Of a stretch of DNA of 64,000 nt, positions 7,745 through 21,425 are shown in pieces. The position numbers and the translations under genes are program-made. The stretch lies in assembly GCF_932526225.1 (NCBI RefSeq), contig NC_064041.1, positions 11,993,315 to 12,057,314 on the forward strand, read 5' to 3'. The stretch comes from Nematostella vectensis. Lineage: Eukaryota; Cnidaria; Anthozoa; Actiniaria; Edwardsiidae. Position 1 is the stretch's first letter. Each line of letters begins with the position of its first letter. Below the pieces are notes generated by a model. That model was not told the origin of the DNA, ran no database searches, and saw only the letters and a program-made list of their open reading frames with translations.

Positions 7745-7835
7745 ATACTTACCTGACGCGGGAGGTTTACCGTGATCACCAAGGCGGTCCTCTCAGGGTG
7801 AGGCCCTCTCATTGCACTTCGATTGGGTTGACCCC

Positions 7836-7867
<32 letters not shown>

Positions 7868-7873
7868 TATAAT

Positions 7874-7910
<37 letters not shown>
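7745..7910 (+). ncRNA. U1 snRNA, unit A5
   Basis: Matches the reference U1. Confidence 0.97.
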
Positions 7911-8684
7911 AACAATACGAATCAAGTGTAATCACAACACAATCACAACGAGCGACTCGTGAAGCACGGACTTCACACCGCTTGTAATCAGTCAACTATT
8001 GTAAAATTTCTAACTTCTAATAGCGAACAACTTGCTCTCACATTACCGTCATGGTGGGCAGAGGCTTTAGTCGTGTTTGGTCTGCATTCTAGCGGTGTTT
8101 TTGCGATGAAACGAGCGAAGGTGAGCTGTGTTTTGATCAGTTGTTGCTAACCGGCGATGAAAGTTCAGTGCGACTGTTTCGTCACTAAAATAGAACAGTG
8201 GAATACGCGCGCTGCTTTGCAACCTTCGCGCTTTATTATAGTGAGTGAAAACATGATCTCGAAAAGCATTTATTTGGACAAGGTTTACGCTATGAATGGC
8301 ATCTCAGCTTGTATGAGATGCTAGCTGAGTAATGTTCGTGTTCACTCGCGGTGTAAACGCGCGACCAATGCGATAATACTGCGCACTTTCTCTCATAGTA
8401 TTTTACTGCATTGAGAGACATTTCCTATGCGAGTACTAACGCTCTTACAGGCTTTCACAATCCACTGATCTGATCGCTTGTAATATTATGACTCTACTTG
8501 AATCTGCTGAACGTTTGCGAACGTTTACGACCGCGATTTTGATTACAATACGGTCGCTGAGTATGCCTGAATTGTCTATAGATCGAGTTGAGAACGCATA
8601 CAACTGAGGGATTTCTTTAGCTTAGACAATGACCAACCTGCACTAACTTTTTCTTTATAGTTTAGAAAAAAAATGAAAAAGAAA

Positions 8685-8744
8685 TGCCTACAGCACGCGG
8701 TATTCCCAGGCGGTCACCCATCCAAGTACTAACCGCGCCCAATC

Positions 8745-8775
<31 letters not shown>

Positions 8776-8803
8776 GTGTTTTCTCGATGGTATGGCCGTA
8801 GAC
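8685..8803 (-). rRNA. 5S rRNA, unit A6
   Basis: Matches the reference 5S. Confidence 0.98.
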
Positions 8804-9060
8804 GAAAGATCTCGGTGATATTTTAGACTTTTATAGCGGTGCGGTGAGAACGTACGCACGCACTAGCGCGGTAAAAATGTCTCATTGCACTCGCAAAGAC
8901 GCTGTATCAAGCGAATACTGCTCGTACGTGATAGCACTACGTTCATGACTGATCATCACATGTGATCTTAGGAGGCAGAAGGGCCTAAAACCGAGTCCGT
9001 CACCCACATGGCGGAGGCCTAGAATGATAAACGCTCCCTGTAGTCCGAGCCAGATTCTGC

Positions 9061-9247
9061 ATCGCTTCTCGGCCTTTTGGCTAAGATCAAGTGTAGTATC
9101 TGTTCTTATCAGCTTAATATCTGATACGCTGCTCATTGAGTAGCTCATATATTAAACTGATTTTTGGAAACTGGCTGTGGAATAAGCGGCTTGCTGCGTC
9201 CCAGCCACGGGTTGTCTCGGTATTGCACTACCTCCGAGTACGGCCCC
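9061..9247 (+). ncRNA. U2 snRNA, unit A6
   Basis: Matches the reference U2. Confidence 0.97.
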
Positions 9248-9446
9248 CTTCCCTTTCGGGAAGACACATTCAAGCAACACCTCGAGCATCATTTACGTGC
9301 TGTTCATGCGAGCTATAGCGGGAGAGATCAATAAGAGACAGGATCGTCATTAAGACGACGGGTCATAATCACCGCGATGCACCGTTCCCACATGGAGGAT
9401 GAAATCAGCCGGGGACAGTCGGTGTACAGGGACGCCAAATAAACTC

Positions 9447-9537
9447 ATACTTACCTGACGCGGGAGGTTTACCGTGATCACCAAGGCGGTCCTCTCAGGG
9501 TGAGGCCCTCTCATTGCACTTCGATTGGGTTGACCCC

Positions 9538-9569
<32 letters not shown>

Positions 9570-9575
9570 TATAAT

Positions 9576-9612
<37 letters not shown>
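9447..9612 (+). ncRNA. U1 snRNA, unit A6
   Basis: Matches the reference U1. Confidence 0.97.
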
Positions 9613-10386
9613 AACAATACGAATCAAGTGTAATCACAACACAATCACAACGAGCGACTCGTGAAGCACGGACTTCACACCGCTTGTAATCAGTCAACTA
9701 TTGTAAAATTTCTAACTTCTAATAGCGAACAACTTGCTCTCACATTACCGTCATGGTGGGCAGAGGCTTTAGTCGTGTTTGGTCTGCATTCTAGCGGTGT
9801 TTTTGCGATGAAACGAGCGAAGGTGAGCTGTGTTTTGATCAGTTGTTGCTAACCGGCGATGAAAGTTCAGTGCGACTGTTTCGTCACTAAAATAGAACAG
9901 TGGAATACGCGCGCTGCTTTGCAACCTTCGCGCTTTATTATAGTGAGTGAAAACATGATCTCGAAAAGCATTTATTTGGACAAGGTTTACGCTATGAATG
10001 GCATCTCAGCTTGTATGAGATGCTAGCTGAGTAATGTTCGTGTTCACTCGCGGTGTAAACGCGCGACCAATGCGATAATACTGCGCACTTTCTCTCATAG
10101 TATTTTACTGCATTGAGAGACATTTCCTATGCGAGTACTAACGCTCTTACAGGCTTTCACAATCCACTGATCTGATCGCTTGTAATATTATGACTCTACT
10201 TGAATCTGCTGAACGTTTGCGAACGTTTACGACCGCGATTTTGATTACAATACGGTCGCTGAGTATGCCTGAATTGTCTATAGATCGAGTTGAGAACGCA
10301 TACAACTGAGGGATTTCTTTAGCTTAGACAATGACCAACCTGCACTAACTTTTTCTTTATAGTTTAGAAAAAAAATGAAAAAGAAA

Positions 10387-10446
10387 TGCCTACAGCACGC
10401 GGTATTCCCAGGCGGTCACCCATCCAAGTACTAACCGCGCCCAATC

Positions 10447-10477
<31 letters not shown>

Positions 10478-10505
10478 GTGTTTTCTCGATGGTATGGCCG
10501 TAGAC
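10387..10505 (-). rRNA. 5S rRNA, unit A7
   Basis: Matches the reference 5S. Confidence 0.98.
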
Positions 10506-10762
10506 GAAAGATCTCGGTGATATTTTAGACTTTTATAGCGGTGCGGTGAGAACGTACGCACGCACTAGCGCGGTAAAAATGTCTCATTGCACTCGCAAAG
10601 ACGCTGTATCAAGCGAATACTGCTCGTACGTGATAGCACTACGTTCATGACTGATCATCACATGTGATCTTAGGAGGCAGAAGGGCCTAAAACCGAGTCC
10701 GTCACCCACATGGCGGAGGCCTAGAATGATAAACGCTCCCTGTAGTCCGAGCCAGATTCTGC

Positions 10763-10949
10763 ATCGCTTCTCGGCCTTTTGGCTAAGATCAAGTGTAGTA
10801 TCTGTTCTTATCAGCTTAATATCTGATACGCTGCTCATTGAGTAGCTCATATATTAAACTGATTTTTGGAAACTGGCTGTGGAATAAGCGGCTTGCTGCG
10901 TCCCAGCCACGGGTTGTCTCGGTATTGCACTACCTCCGAGTACGGCCCC
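10763..10949 (+). ncRNA. U2 snRNA, unit A7
   Basis: Matches the reference U2. Confidence 0.97.
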
Positions 10950-11148
10950 CTTCCCTTTCGGGAAGACACATTCAAGCAACACCTCGAGCATCATTTACGT
11001 GCTGTTCATGCGAGCTATAGCGGGAGAGATCAATAAGAGACAGGATCGTCATTAAGACGACGGGTCATAATCACCGCGATGCACCGTTCCCACATGGAGG
11101 ATGAAATCAGCCGGGGACAGTCGGTGTACAGGGACGCCAAATAAACTC

Positions 11149-11239
11149 ATACTTACCTGACGCGGGAGGTTTACCGTGATCACCAAGGCGGTCCTCTCAG
11201 GGTGAGGCCCTCTCATTGCACTTCGATTGGGTTGACCCC

Positions 11240-11271
<32 letters not shown>

Positions 11272-11277
11272 TATAAT

Positions 11278-11314
<37 letters not shown>
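11149..11314 (+). ncRNA. U1 snRNA, unit A7
   Basis: Matches the reference U1. Confidence 0.97.
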
Positions 11315-12088
11315 AACAATACGAATCAAGTGTAATCACAACACAATCACAACGAGCGACTCGTGAAGCACGGACTTCACACCGCTTGTAATCAGTCAAC
11401 TATTGTAAAATTTCTAACTTCTAATAGCGAACAACTTGCTCTCACATTACCGTCATGGTGGGCAGAGGCTTTAGTCGTGTTTGGTCTGCATTCTAGCGGT
11501 GTTTTTGCGATGAAACGAGCGAAGGTGAGCTGTGTTTTGATCAGTTGTTGCTAACCGGCGATGAAAGTTCAGTGCGACTGTTTCGTCACTAAAATAGAAC
11601 AGTGGAATACGCGCGCTGCTTTGCAACCTTCGCGCTTTATTATAGTGAGTGAAAACATGATCTCGAAAAGCATTTATTTGGACAAGGTTTACGCTATGAA
11701 TGGCATCTCAGCTTGTATGAGATGCTAGCTGAGTAATGTTCGTGTTCACTCGCGGTGTAAACGCGCGACCAATGCGATAATACTGCGCACTTTCTCTCAT
11801 AGTATTTTACTGCATTGAGAGACATTTCCTATGCGAGTACTAACGCTCTTACAGGCTTTCACAATCCACTGATCTGATCGCTTGTAATATTATGACTCTA
11901 CTTGAATCTGCTGAACGTTTGCGAACGTTTACGACCGCGATTTTGATTACAATACGGTCGCTGAGTATGCCTGAATTGTCTATAGATCGAGTTGAGAACG
12001 CATACAACTGAGGGATTTCTTTAGCTTAGACAATGACCAACCTGCACTAACTTTTTCTTTATAGTTTAGAAAAAAAATGAAAAAGAAA

Positions 12089-12148
12089 TGCCTACAGCAC
12101 GCGGTATTCCCAGGCGGTCACCCATCCAAGTACTAACCGCGCCCAATC

Positions 12149-12179
<31 letters not shown>

Positions 12180-12207
12180 GTGTTTTCTCGATGGTATGGC
12201 CGTAGAC
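12089..12207 (-). rRNA. 5S rRNA, unit A8
   Basis: Matches the reference 5S. Confidence 0.98.
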
Positions 12208-12464
12208 GAAAGATCTCGGTGATATTTTAGACTTTTATAGCGGTGCGGTGAGAACGTACGCACGCACTAGCGCGGTAAAAATGTCTCATTGCACTCGCAA
12301 AGACGCTGTATCAAGCGAATACTGCTCGTACGTGATAGCACTACGTTCATGACTGATCATCACATGTGATCTTAGGAGGCAGAAGGGCCTAAAACCGAGT
12401 CCGTCACCCACATGGCGGAGGCCTAGAATGATAAACGCTCCCTGTAGTCCGAGCCAGATTCTGC

Positions 12465-12651
12465 ATCGCTTCTCGGCCTTTTGGCTAAGATCAAGTGTAG
12501 TATCTGTTCTTATCAGCTTAATATCTGATACGCTGCTCATTGAGTAGCTCATATATTAAACTGATTTTTGGAAACTGGCTGTGGAATAAGCGGCTTGCTG
12601 CGTCCCAGCCACGGGTTGTCTCGGTATTGCACTACCTCCGAGTACGGCCCC
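12465..12651 (+). ncRNA. U2 snRNA, unit A8
   Basis: Matches the reference U2. Confidence 0.97.
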
Positions 12652-12850
12652 CTTCCCTTTCGGGAAGACACATTCAAGCAACACCTCGAGCATCATTTAC
12701 GTGCTGTTCATGCGAGCTATAGCGGGAGAGATCAATAAGAGACAGGATCGTCATTAAGACGACGGGTCATAATCACCGCGATGCACCGTTCCCACATGGA
12801 GGATGAAATCAGCCGGGGACAGTCGGTGTACAGGGACGCCAAATAAACTC

Positions 12851-12941
12851 ATACTTACCTGACGCGGGAGGTTTACCGTGATCACCAAGGCGGTCCTCTC
12901 AGGGTGAGGCCCTCTCATTGCACTTCGATTGGGTTGACCCC

Positions 12942-12973
<32 letters not shown>

Positions 12974-12979
12974 TATAAT

Positions 12980-13016
<37 letters not shown>
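12851..13016 (+). ncRNA. U1 snRNA, unit A8
   Basis: Matches the reference U1; last gene before the first gap. Confidence 0.97.
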
Positions 13017-13512
13017 AACAATACGAATCAAGTGTAATCACAACACAATCACAACGAGCGACTCGTGAAGCACGGACTTCACACCGCTTGTAATCAGTCA
13101 ACTATTGTAAAATTTCTAACTTCTAATAGCGAACAACTTGCTCTCACATTACCGTCATGGTGGGCAGAGGCTTTAGTCGTGTTTGGTCTGCATTCTAGCG
13201 GTGTTTTTGCGATGAAACGAGCGAAGGTGAGCTGTGTTTTGATCAGTTGTTGCTAACCGGCGATGAAAGTTCAGTGCGACTGTTTCGTCACTAAAATAGA
13301 ACAGTGGAATACGCGCGCTGCTTTGCAACCTTCGCGCTTTATTATAGTGAGTGAAAACATGATCTCGAAAAGCATTTATTTGGACAAGGTTTACGCTATG
13401 AATGGCATCTCAGCTTGTATGAGATGCTAGCTGAGTAATGTTCGTGTTCACTCGCGGTGTAAACGCGCGACCAATGCGATAATACTGCGCACTTTCTCTC
13501 ATAGTATTTTAC

Positions 13513-13712
13513 NNNNNNNNNNNNNNNNNNNNNNNNNNNNNNNNNNNNNNNNNNNNNNNNNNNNNNNNNNNNNNNNNNNNNNNNNNNNNNNNNNNNNNNN
13601 NNNNNNNNNNNNNNNNNNNNNNNNNNNNNNNNNNNNNNNNNNNNNNNNNNNNNNNNNNNNNNNNNNNNNNNNNNNNNNNNNNNNNNNNNNNNNNNNNNNN
13701 NNNNNNNNNNNN
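13513..13712. other. Assembly gap, 200 N
   Basis: Exactly 200 N. The same length as the second gap, so it is most likely a placeholder of arbitrary size put in by scaffolding. The left flank stops at unit position 1598, within an inverted repeat; the right flank starts at unit position 230, inside a 5S gene, in the opposite orientation. Confidence 0.99.
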
Positions 13713-13768
13713 GGGCGCGGTTAGTACTTGGATGGGTGACCGCCTGGGAATACCGCGTGCTGTAGGCA
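13713..13768 (+). rRNA. 5S rRNA, 3' part only, cut by the gap
   Basis: Nucleotides 64-119 of 5S, starting GGGCGCGGTTAGTAC right after the N run. The 5' part is missing because of the gap, not shown to be a pseudogene. The terminator follows normally. Confidence 0.95.
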
Positions 13769-14542
13769 TTTCTTTTTCATTTTTTTTCTAAACTATAAAG
13801 AAAAAGTTAGTGCAGGTTGGTCATTGTCTAAGCTAAAGAAATCCCTCAGTTGTATGCGTTCTCAACTCGATCTATAGACAATTCAGGCATACTCAGCGAC
13901 CGTATTGTAATCAAAATCGCGGTCGTAAACGTTCGCAAACGTTCAGCAGATTCAAGTAGAGTCATAATATTACAAGCGATCAGATCAGTGGATTGTGAAA
14001 GCCTGTAAGAGCGTTAGTACTCGCATAGGAAATGTCTCTCAATGCAGTAAAATACTATGAGAGAAAGTGCGCAGTATTATCGCATTGGTCGCGCGTTTAC
14101 ACCGCGAGTGAACACGAACATTACTCAGCTAGCATCTCATACAAGCTGAGATGCCATTCATAGCGTAAACCTTGTCCAAATAAATGCTTTTCGAGATCAT
14201 GTTTTCACTCACTATAATAAAGCGCGAAGGTTGCAAAGCAGCGCGCGTATTCCACTGTTCTATTTTAGTGACGAAACAGTCGCACTGAACTTTCATCGCC
14301 GGTTAGCAACAACTGATCAAAACACAGCTCACCTTCGCTCGTTTCATCGCAAAAACACCGCTAGAATGCAGACCAAACACGACTAAAGCCTCTGCCCACC
14401 ATGACGGTAATGTGAGAGCAAGTTGTTCGCTATTAGAAGTTAGAAATTTTACAATAGTTGACTGATTACAAGCGGTGTGAAGTCCGTGCTTCACGAGTCG
14501 CTCGTTGTGATTGTGTTGTGATTACACTTGATTCGTATTGTT

Positions 14543-14579
<37 letters not shown>

Positions 14580-14585
14580 ATTATA

Positions 14586-14617
<32 letters not shown>

Positions 14618-14708
14618 GGGGTCAACCCAATCGAAGTGCAATGAGAGGGCCTCACCCTGAGAGGACCGCCTTGGTGATCACGGTAAACCTCCCGCGTCAG
14701 GTAAGTAT
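14543..14708 (-). ncRNA. U1 snRNA, unit B1
   Basis: Reverse complement of the reference U1; first U1 of the inverted array. Confidence 0.97.
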
Positions 14709-14907
14709 GAGTTTATTTGGCGTCCCTGTACACCGACTGTCCCCGGCTGATTTCATCCTCCATGTGGGAACGGTGCATCGCGGTGATTATGACCCGTCGT
14801 CTTAATGACGATCCTGTCTCTTATTGATCTCTCCCGCTATAGCTCGCATGAACAGCACGTAAATGATGCTCGAGGTGTTGCTTGAATGTGTCTTCCCGAA
14901 AGGGAAG

Positions 14908-15094
14908 GGGGCCGTACTCGGAGGTAGTGCAATACCGAGACAACCCGTGGCTGGGACGCAGCAAGCCGCTTATTCCACAGCCAGTTTCCAAAAATCAGTT
15001 TAATATATGAGCTACTCAATGAGCAGCGTATCAGATATTAAGCTGATAAGAACAGATACTACACTTGATCTTAGCCAAAAGGCCGAGAAGCGAT
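14908..15094 (-). ncRNA. U2 snRNA, unit B1
   Basis: Reverse complement of the reference U2. Confidence 0.97.
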
Positions 15095-15351
15095 GCAGAA
15101 TCTGGCTCGGACTACAGGGAGCGTTTATCATTCTAGGCCTCCGCCATGTGGGTGACGGACTCGGTTTTAGGCCCTTCTGCCTCCTAAGATCACATGTGAT
15201 GATCAGTCATGAACGTAGTGCTATCACGTACGAGCAGTATTCGCTTGATACAGCGTCTTTGCGAGTGCAATGAGACATTTTTACCGCGCTAGTGCGTGCG
15301 TACGTTCTCACCGCACCGCTATAAAAGTCTAAAATATCACCGAGATCTTTC

Positions 15352-15379
15352 GTCTACGGCCATACCATCGAGAAAACAC

Positions 15380-15410
<31 letters not shown>

Positions 15411-15470
15411 GATTGGGCGCGGTTAGTACTTGGATGGGTGACCGCCTGGGAATACCGCGTGCTGTAGGCA
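15352..15470 (+). rRNA. 5S rRNA, unit B1
   Basis: Matches the reference 5S on plus; TATAAAA lies upstream at 15320-15326. Confidence 0.98.
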
Positions 15471-16244
15471 TTTCTTTTTCATTTTTTTTCTAAACTATAA
15501 AGAAAAAGTTAGTGCAGGTTGGTCATTGTCTAAGCTAAAGAAATCCCTCAGTTGTATGCGTTCTCAACTCGATCTATAGACAATTCAGGCATACTCAGCG
15601 ACCGTATTGTAATCAAAATCGCGGTCGTAAACGTTCGCAAACGTTCAGCAGATTCAAGTAGAGTCATAATATTACAAGCGATCAGATCAGTGGATTGTGA
15701 AAGCCTGTAAGAGCGTTAGTACTCGCATAGGAAATGTCTCTCAATGCAGTAAAATACTATGAGAGAAAGTGCGCAGTATTATCGCATTGGTCGCGCGTTT
15801 ACACCGCGAGTGAACACGAACATTACTCAGCTAGCATCTCATACAAGCTGAGATGCCATTCATAGCGTAAACCTTGTCCAAATAAATGCTTTTCGAGATC
15901 ATGTTTTCACTCACTATAATAAAGCGCGAAGGTTGCAAAGCAGCGCGCGTATTCCACTGTTCTATTTTAGTGACGAAACAGTCGCACTGAACTTTCATCG
16001 CCGGTTAGCAACAACTGATCAAAACACAGCTCACCTTCGCTCGTTTCATCGCAAAAACACCGCTAGAATGCAGACCAAACACGACTAAAGCCTCTGCCCA
16101 CCATGACGGTAATGTGAGAGCAAGTTGTTCGCTATTAGAAGTTAGAAATTTTACAATAGTTGACTGATTACAAGCGGTGTGAAGTCCGTGCTTCACGAGT
16201 CGCTCGTTGTGATTGTGTTGTGATTACACTTGATTCGTATTGTT

Positions 16245-16281
<37 letters not shown>

Positions 16282-16287
16282 ATTATA

Positions 16288-16319
<32 letters not shown>

Positions 16320-16410
16320 GGGGTCAACCCAATCGAAGTGCAATGAGAGGGCCTCACCCTGAGAGGACCGCCTTGGTGATCACGGTAAACCTCCCGCGTC
16401 AGGTAAGTAT
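16245..16410 (-). ncRNA. U1 snRNA, unit B2
   Basis: Matches the reference U1. Confidence 0.97.
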
Positions 16411-16609
16411 GAGTTTATTTGGCGTCCCTGTACACCGACTGTCCCCGGCTGATTTCATCCTCCATGTGGGAACGGTGCATCGCGGTGATTATGACCCGTC
16501 GTCTTAATGACGATCCTGTCTCTTATTGATCTCTCCCGCTATAGCTCGCATGAACAGCACGTAAATGATGCTCGAGGTGTTGCTTGAATGTGTCTTCCCG
16601 AAAGGGAAG

Positions 16610-16796
16610 GGGGCCGTACTCGGAGGTAGTGCAATACCGAGACAACCCGTGGCTGGGACGCAGCAAGCCGCTTATTCCACAGCCAGTTTCCAAAAATCAG
16701 TTTAATATATGAGCTACTCAATGAGCAGCGTATCAGATATTAAGCTGATAAGAACAGATACTACACTTGATCTTAGCCAAAAGGCCGAGAAGCGAT
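16610..16796 (-). ncRNA. U2 snRNA, unit B2
   Basis: Matches the reference U2. Confidence 0.97.
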
Positions 16797-17053
16797 GCAG
16801 AATCTGGCTCGGACTACAGGGAGCGTTTATCATTCTAGGCCTCCGCCATGTGGGTGACGGACTCGGTTTTAGGCCCTTCTGCCTCCTAAGATCACATGTG
16901 ATGATCAGTCATGAACGTAGTGCTATCACGTACGAGCAGTATTCGCTTGATACAGCGTCTTTGCGAGTGCAATGAGACATTTTTACCGCGCTAGTGCGTG
17001 CGTACGTTCTCACCGCACCGCTATAAAAGTCTAAAATATCACCGAGATCTTTC

Positions 17054-17081
17054 GTCTACGGCCATACCATCGAGAAAACAC

Positions 17082-17112
<31 letters not shown>

Positions 17113-17172
17113 GATTGGGCGCGGTTAGTACTTGGATGGGTGACCGCCTGGGAATACCGCGTGCTGTAGGCA
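17054..17172 (+). rRNA. 5S rRNA, unit B2
   Basis: Matches the reference 5S. Confidence 0.98.
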
Positions 17173-17946
17173 TTTCTTTTTCATTTTTTTTCTAAACTAT
17201 AAAGAAAAAGTTAGTGCAGGTTGGTCATTGTCTAAGCTAAAGAAATCCCTCAGTTGTATGCGTTCTCAACTCGATCTATAGACAATTCAGGCATACTCAG
17301 CGACCGTATTGTAATCAAAATCGCGGTCGTAAACGTTCGCAAACGTTCAGCAGATTCAAGTAGAGTCATAATATTACAAGCGATCAGATCAGTGGATTGT
17401 GAAAGCCTGTAAGAGCGTTAGTACTCGCATAGGAAATGTCTCTCAATGCAGTAAAATACTATGAGAGAAAGTGCGCAGTATTATCGCATTGGTCGCGCGT
17501 TTACACCGCGAGTGAACACGAACATTACTCAGCTAGCATCTCATACAAGCTGAGATGCCATTCATAGCGTAAACCTTGTCCAAATAAATGCTTTTCGAGA
17601 TCATGTTTTCACTCACTATAATAAAGCGCGAAGGTTGCAAAGCAGCGCGCGTATTCCACTGTTCTATTTTAGTGACGAAACAGTCGCACTGAACTTTCAT
17701 CGCCGGTTAGCAACAACTGATCAAAACACAGCTCACCTTCGCTCGTTTCATCGCAAAAACACCGCTAGAATGCAGACCAAACACGACTAAAGCCTCTGCC
17801 CACCATGACGGTAATGTGAGAGCAAGTTGTTCGCTATTAGAAGTTAGAAATTTTACAATAGTTGACTGATTACAAGCGGTGTGAAGTCCGTGCTTCACGA
17901 GTCGCTCGTTGTGATTGTGTTGTGATTACACTTGATTCGTATTGTT

Positions 17947-17983
<37 letters not shown>

Positions 17984-17989
17984 ATTATA

Positions 17990-18021
<32 letters not shown>

Positions 18022-18112
18022 GGGGTCAACCCAATCGAAGTGCAATGAGAGGGCCTCACCCTGAGAGGACCGCCTTGGTGATCACGGTAAACCTCCCGCG
18101 TCAGGTAAGTAT
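17947..18112 (-). ncRNA. U1 snRNA, unit B3
   Basis: Matches the reference U1. Confidence 0.97.
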
Positions 18113-18311
18113 GAGTTTATTTGGCGTCCCTGTACACCGACTGTCCCCGGCTGATTTCATCCTCCATGTGGGAACGGTGCATCGCGGTGATTATGACCCG
18201 TCGTCTTAATGACGATCCTGTCTCTTATTGATCTCTCCCGCTATAGCTCGCATGAACAGCACGTAAATGATGCTCGAGGTGTTGCTTGAATGTGTCTTCC
18301 CGAAAGGGAAG

Positions 18312-18498
18312 GGGGCCGTACTCGGAGGTAGTGCAATACCGAGACAACCCGTGGCTGGGACGCAGCAAGCCGCTTATTCCACAGCCAGTTTCCAAAAATC
18401 AGTTTAATATATGAGCTACTCAATGAGCAGCGTATCAGATATTAAGCTGATAAGAACAGATACTACACTTGATCTTAGCCAAAAGGCCGAGAAGCGAT
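18312..18498 (-). ncRNA. U2 snRNA, unit B3
   Basis: Matches the reference U2. Confidence 0.97.
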
Positions 18499-18755
18499 GC
18501 AGAATCTGGCTCGGACTACAGGGAGCGTTTATCATTCTAGGCCTCCGCCATGTGGGTGACGGACTCGGTTTTAGGCCCTTCTGCCTCCTAAGATCACATG
18601 TGATGATCAGTCATGAACGTAGTGCTATCACGTACGAGCAGTATTCGCTTGATACAGCGTCTTTGCGAGTGCAATGAGACATTTTTACCGCGCTAGTGCG
18701 TGCGTACGTTCTCACCGCACCGCTATAAAAGTCTAAAATATCACCGAGATCTTTC

Positions 18756-18783
18756 GTCTACGGCCATACCATCGAGAAAACAC

Positions 18784-18814
<31 letters not shown>

Positions 18815-18874
18815 GATTGGGCGCGGTTAGTACTTGGATGGGTGACCGCCTGGGAATACCGCGTGCTGTAGGCA
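18756..18874 (+). rRNA. 5S rRNA, unit B3
   Basis: Matches the reference 5S. Confidence 0.98.
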
Positions 18875-19648
18875 TTTCTTTTTCATTTTTTTTCTAAACT
18901 ATAAAGAAAAAGTTAGTGCAGGTTGGTCATTGTCTAAGCTAAAGAAATCCCTCAGTTGTATGCGTTCTCAACTCGATCTATAGACAATTCAGGCATACTC
19001 AGCGACCGTATTGTAATCAAAATCGCGGTCGTAAACGTTCGCAAACGTTCAGCAGATTCAAGTAGAGTCATAATATTACAAGCGATCAGATCAGTGGATT
19101 GTGAAAGCCTGTAAGAGCGTTAGTACTCGCATAGGAAATGTCTCTCAATGCAGTAAAATACTATGAGAGAAAGTGCGCAGTATTATCGCATTGGTCGCGC
19201 GTTTACACCGCGAGTGAACACGAACATTACTCAGCTAGCATCTCATACAAGCTGAGATGCCATTCATAGCGTAAACCTTGTCCAAATAAATGCTTTTCGA
19301 GATCATGTTTTCACTCACTATAATAAAGCGCGAAGGTTGCAAAGCAGCGCGCGTATTCCACTGTTCTATTTTAGTGACGAAACAGTCGCACTGAACTTTC
19401 ATCGCCGGTTAGCAACAACTGATCAAAACACAGCTCACCTTCGCTCGTTTCATCGCAAAAACACCGCTAGAATGCAGACCAAACACGACTAAAGCCTCTG
19501 CCCACCATGACGGTAATGTGAGAGCAAGTTGTTCGCTATTAGAAGTTAGAAATTTTACAATAGTTGACTGATTACAAGCGGTGTGAAGTCCGTGCTTCAC
19601 GAGTCGCTCGTTGTGATTGTGTTGTGATTACACTTGATTCGTATTGTT

Positions 19649-19685
<37 letters not shown>

Positions 19686-19691
19686 ATTATA

Positions 19692-19723
<32 letters not shown>

Positions 19724-19814
19724 GGGGTCAACCCAATCGAAGTGCAATGAGAGGGCCTCACCCTGAGAGGACCGCCTTGGTGATCACGGTAAACCTCCCG
19801 CGTCAGGTAAGTAT
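19649..19814 (-). ncRNA. U1 snRNA, unit B4
   Basis: Matches the reference U1. Confidence 0.97.
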
Positions 19815-20013
19815 GAGTTTATTTGGCGTCCCTGTACACCGACTGTCCCCGGCTGATTTCATCCTCCATGTGGGAACGGTGCATCGCGGTGATTATGACC
19901 CGTCGTCTTAATGACGATCCTGTCTCTTATTGATCTCTCCCGCTATAGCTCGCATGAACAGCACGTAAATGATGCTCGAGGTGTTGCTTGAATGTGTCTT
20001 CCCGAAAGGGAAG

Positions 20014-20200
20014 GGGGCCGTACTCGGAGGTAGTGCAATACCGAGACAACCCGTGGCTGGGACGCAGCAAGCCGCTTATTCCACAGCCAGTTTCCAAAAA
20101 TCAGTTTAATATATGAGCTACTCAATGAGCAGCGTATCAGATATTAAGCTGATAAGAACAGATACTACACTTGATCTTAGCCAAAAGGCCGAGAAGCGAT
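20014..20200 (-). ncRNA. U2 snRNA, unit B4
   Basis: Matches the reference U2. Confidence 0.97.
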
Positions 20201-20457
20201 GCAGAATCTGGCTCGGACTACAGGGAGCGTTTATCATTCTAGGCCTCCGCCATGTGGGTGACGGACTCGGTTTTAGGCCCTTCTGCCTCCTAAGATCACA
20301 TGTGATGATCAGTCATGAACGTAGTGCTATCACGTACGAGCAGTATTCGCTTGATACAGCGTCTTTGCGAGTGCAATGAGACATTTTTACCGCGCTAGTG
20401 CGTGCGTACGTTCTCACCGCACCGCTATAAAAGTCTAAAATATCACCGAGATCTTTC

Positions 20458-20485
20458 GTCTACGGCCATACCATCGAGAAAACAC

Positions 20486-20516
<31 letters not shown>

Positions 20517-20576
20517 GATTGGGCGCGGTTAGTACTTGGATGGGTGACCGCCTGGGAATACCGCGTGCTGTAGGCA
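20458..20576 (+). rRNA. 5S rRNA, unit B4
   Basis: Matches the reference 5S. Confidence 0.98.
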
Positions 20577-21350
20577 TTTCTTTTTCATTTTTTTTCTAAA
20601 CTATAAAGAAAAAGTTAGTGCAGGTTGGTCATTGTCTAAGCTAAAGAAATCCCTCAGTTGTATGCGTTCTCAACTCGATCTATAGACAATTCAGGCATAC
20701 TCAGCGACCGTATTGTAATCAAAATCGCGGTCGTAAACGTTCGCAAACGTTCAGCAGATTCAAGTAGAGTCATAATATTACAAGCGATCAGATCAGTGGA
20801 TTGTGAAAGCCTGTAAGAGCGTTAGTACTCGCATAGGAAATGTCTCTCAATGCAGTAAAATACTATGAGAGAAAGTGCGCAGTATTATCGCATTGGTCGC
20901 GCGTTTACACCGCGAGTGAACACGAACATTACTCAGCTAGCATCTCATACAAGCTGAGATGCCATTCATAGCGTAAACCTTGTCCAAATAAATGCTTTTC
21001 GAGATCATGTTTTCACTCACTATAATAAAGCGCGAAGGTTGCAAAGCAGCGCGCGTATTCCACTGTTCTATTTTAGTGACGAAACAGTCGCACTGAACTT
21101 TCATCGCCGGTTAGCAACAACTGATCAAAACACAGCTCACCTTCGCTCGTTTCATCGCAAAAACACCGCTAGAATGCAGACCAAACACGACTAAAGCCTC
21201 TGCCCACCATGACGGTAATGTGAGAGCAAGTTGTTCGCTATTAGAAGTTAGAAATTTTACAATAGTTGACTGATTACAAGCGGTGTGAAGTCCGTGCTTC
21301 ACGAGTCGCTCGTTGTGATTGTGTTGTGATTACACTTGATTCGTATTGTT

Positions 21351-21387
<37 letters not shown>

Positions 21388-21393
21388 ATTATA

Positions 21394-21425
<32 letters not shown>

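Larger units (their letters stand above)
1..13512 (+). repeat. Tandem array A of the 1,702-bp 5S-U2-U1 unit
   Basis: Sequence seen at position 1 recurs exactly at 1703, 3405, 5107 and so on with a fixed 1,702-bp period, giving seven full units and an eighth broken at unit position 1598 by the assembly gap. U2 and U1 are on plus and 5S on minus. The only difference I saw between units is A to G at 3530. The array runs off the left edge of the window, so its true size is unknown. Confidence 0.99.

Noticed and set aside
13509-13769. Frames across the N runs (here and at 44230-44554)
   Set aside because: They consist mostly of unknown residues and exist only because N has no stop codons.
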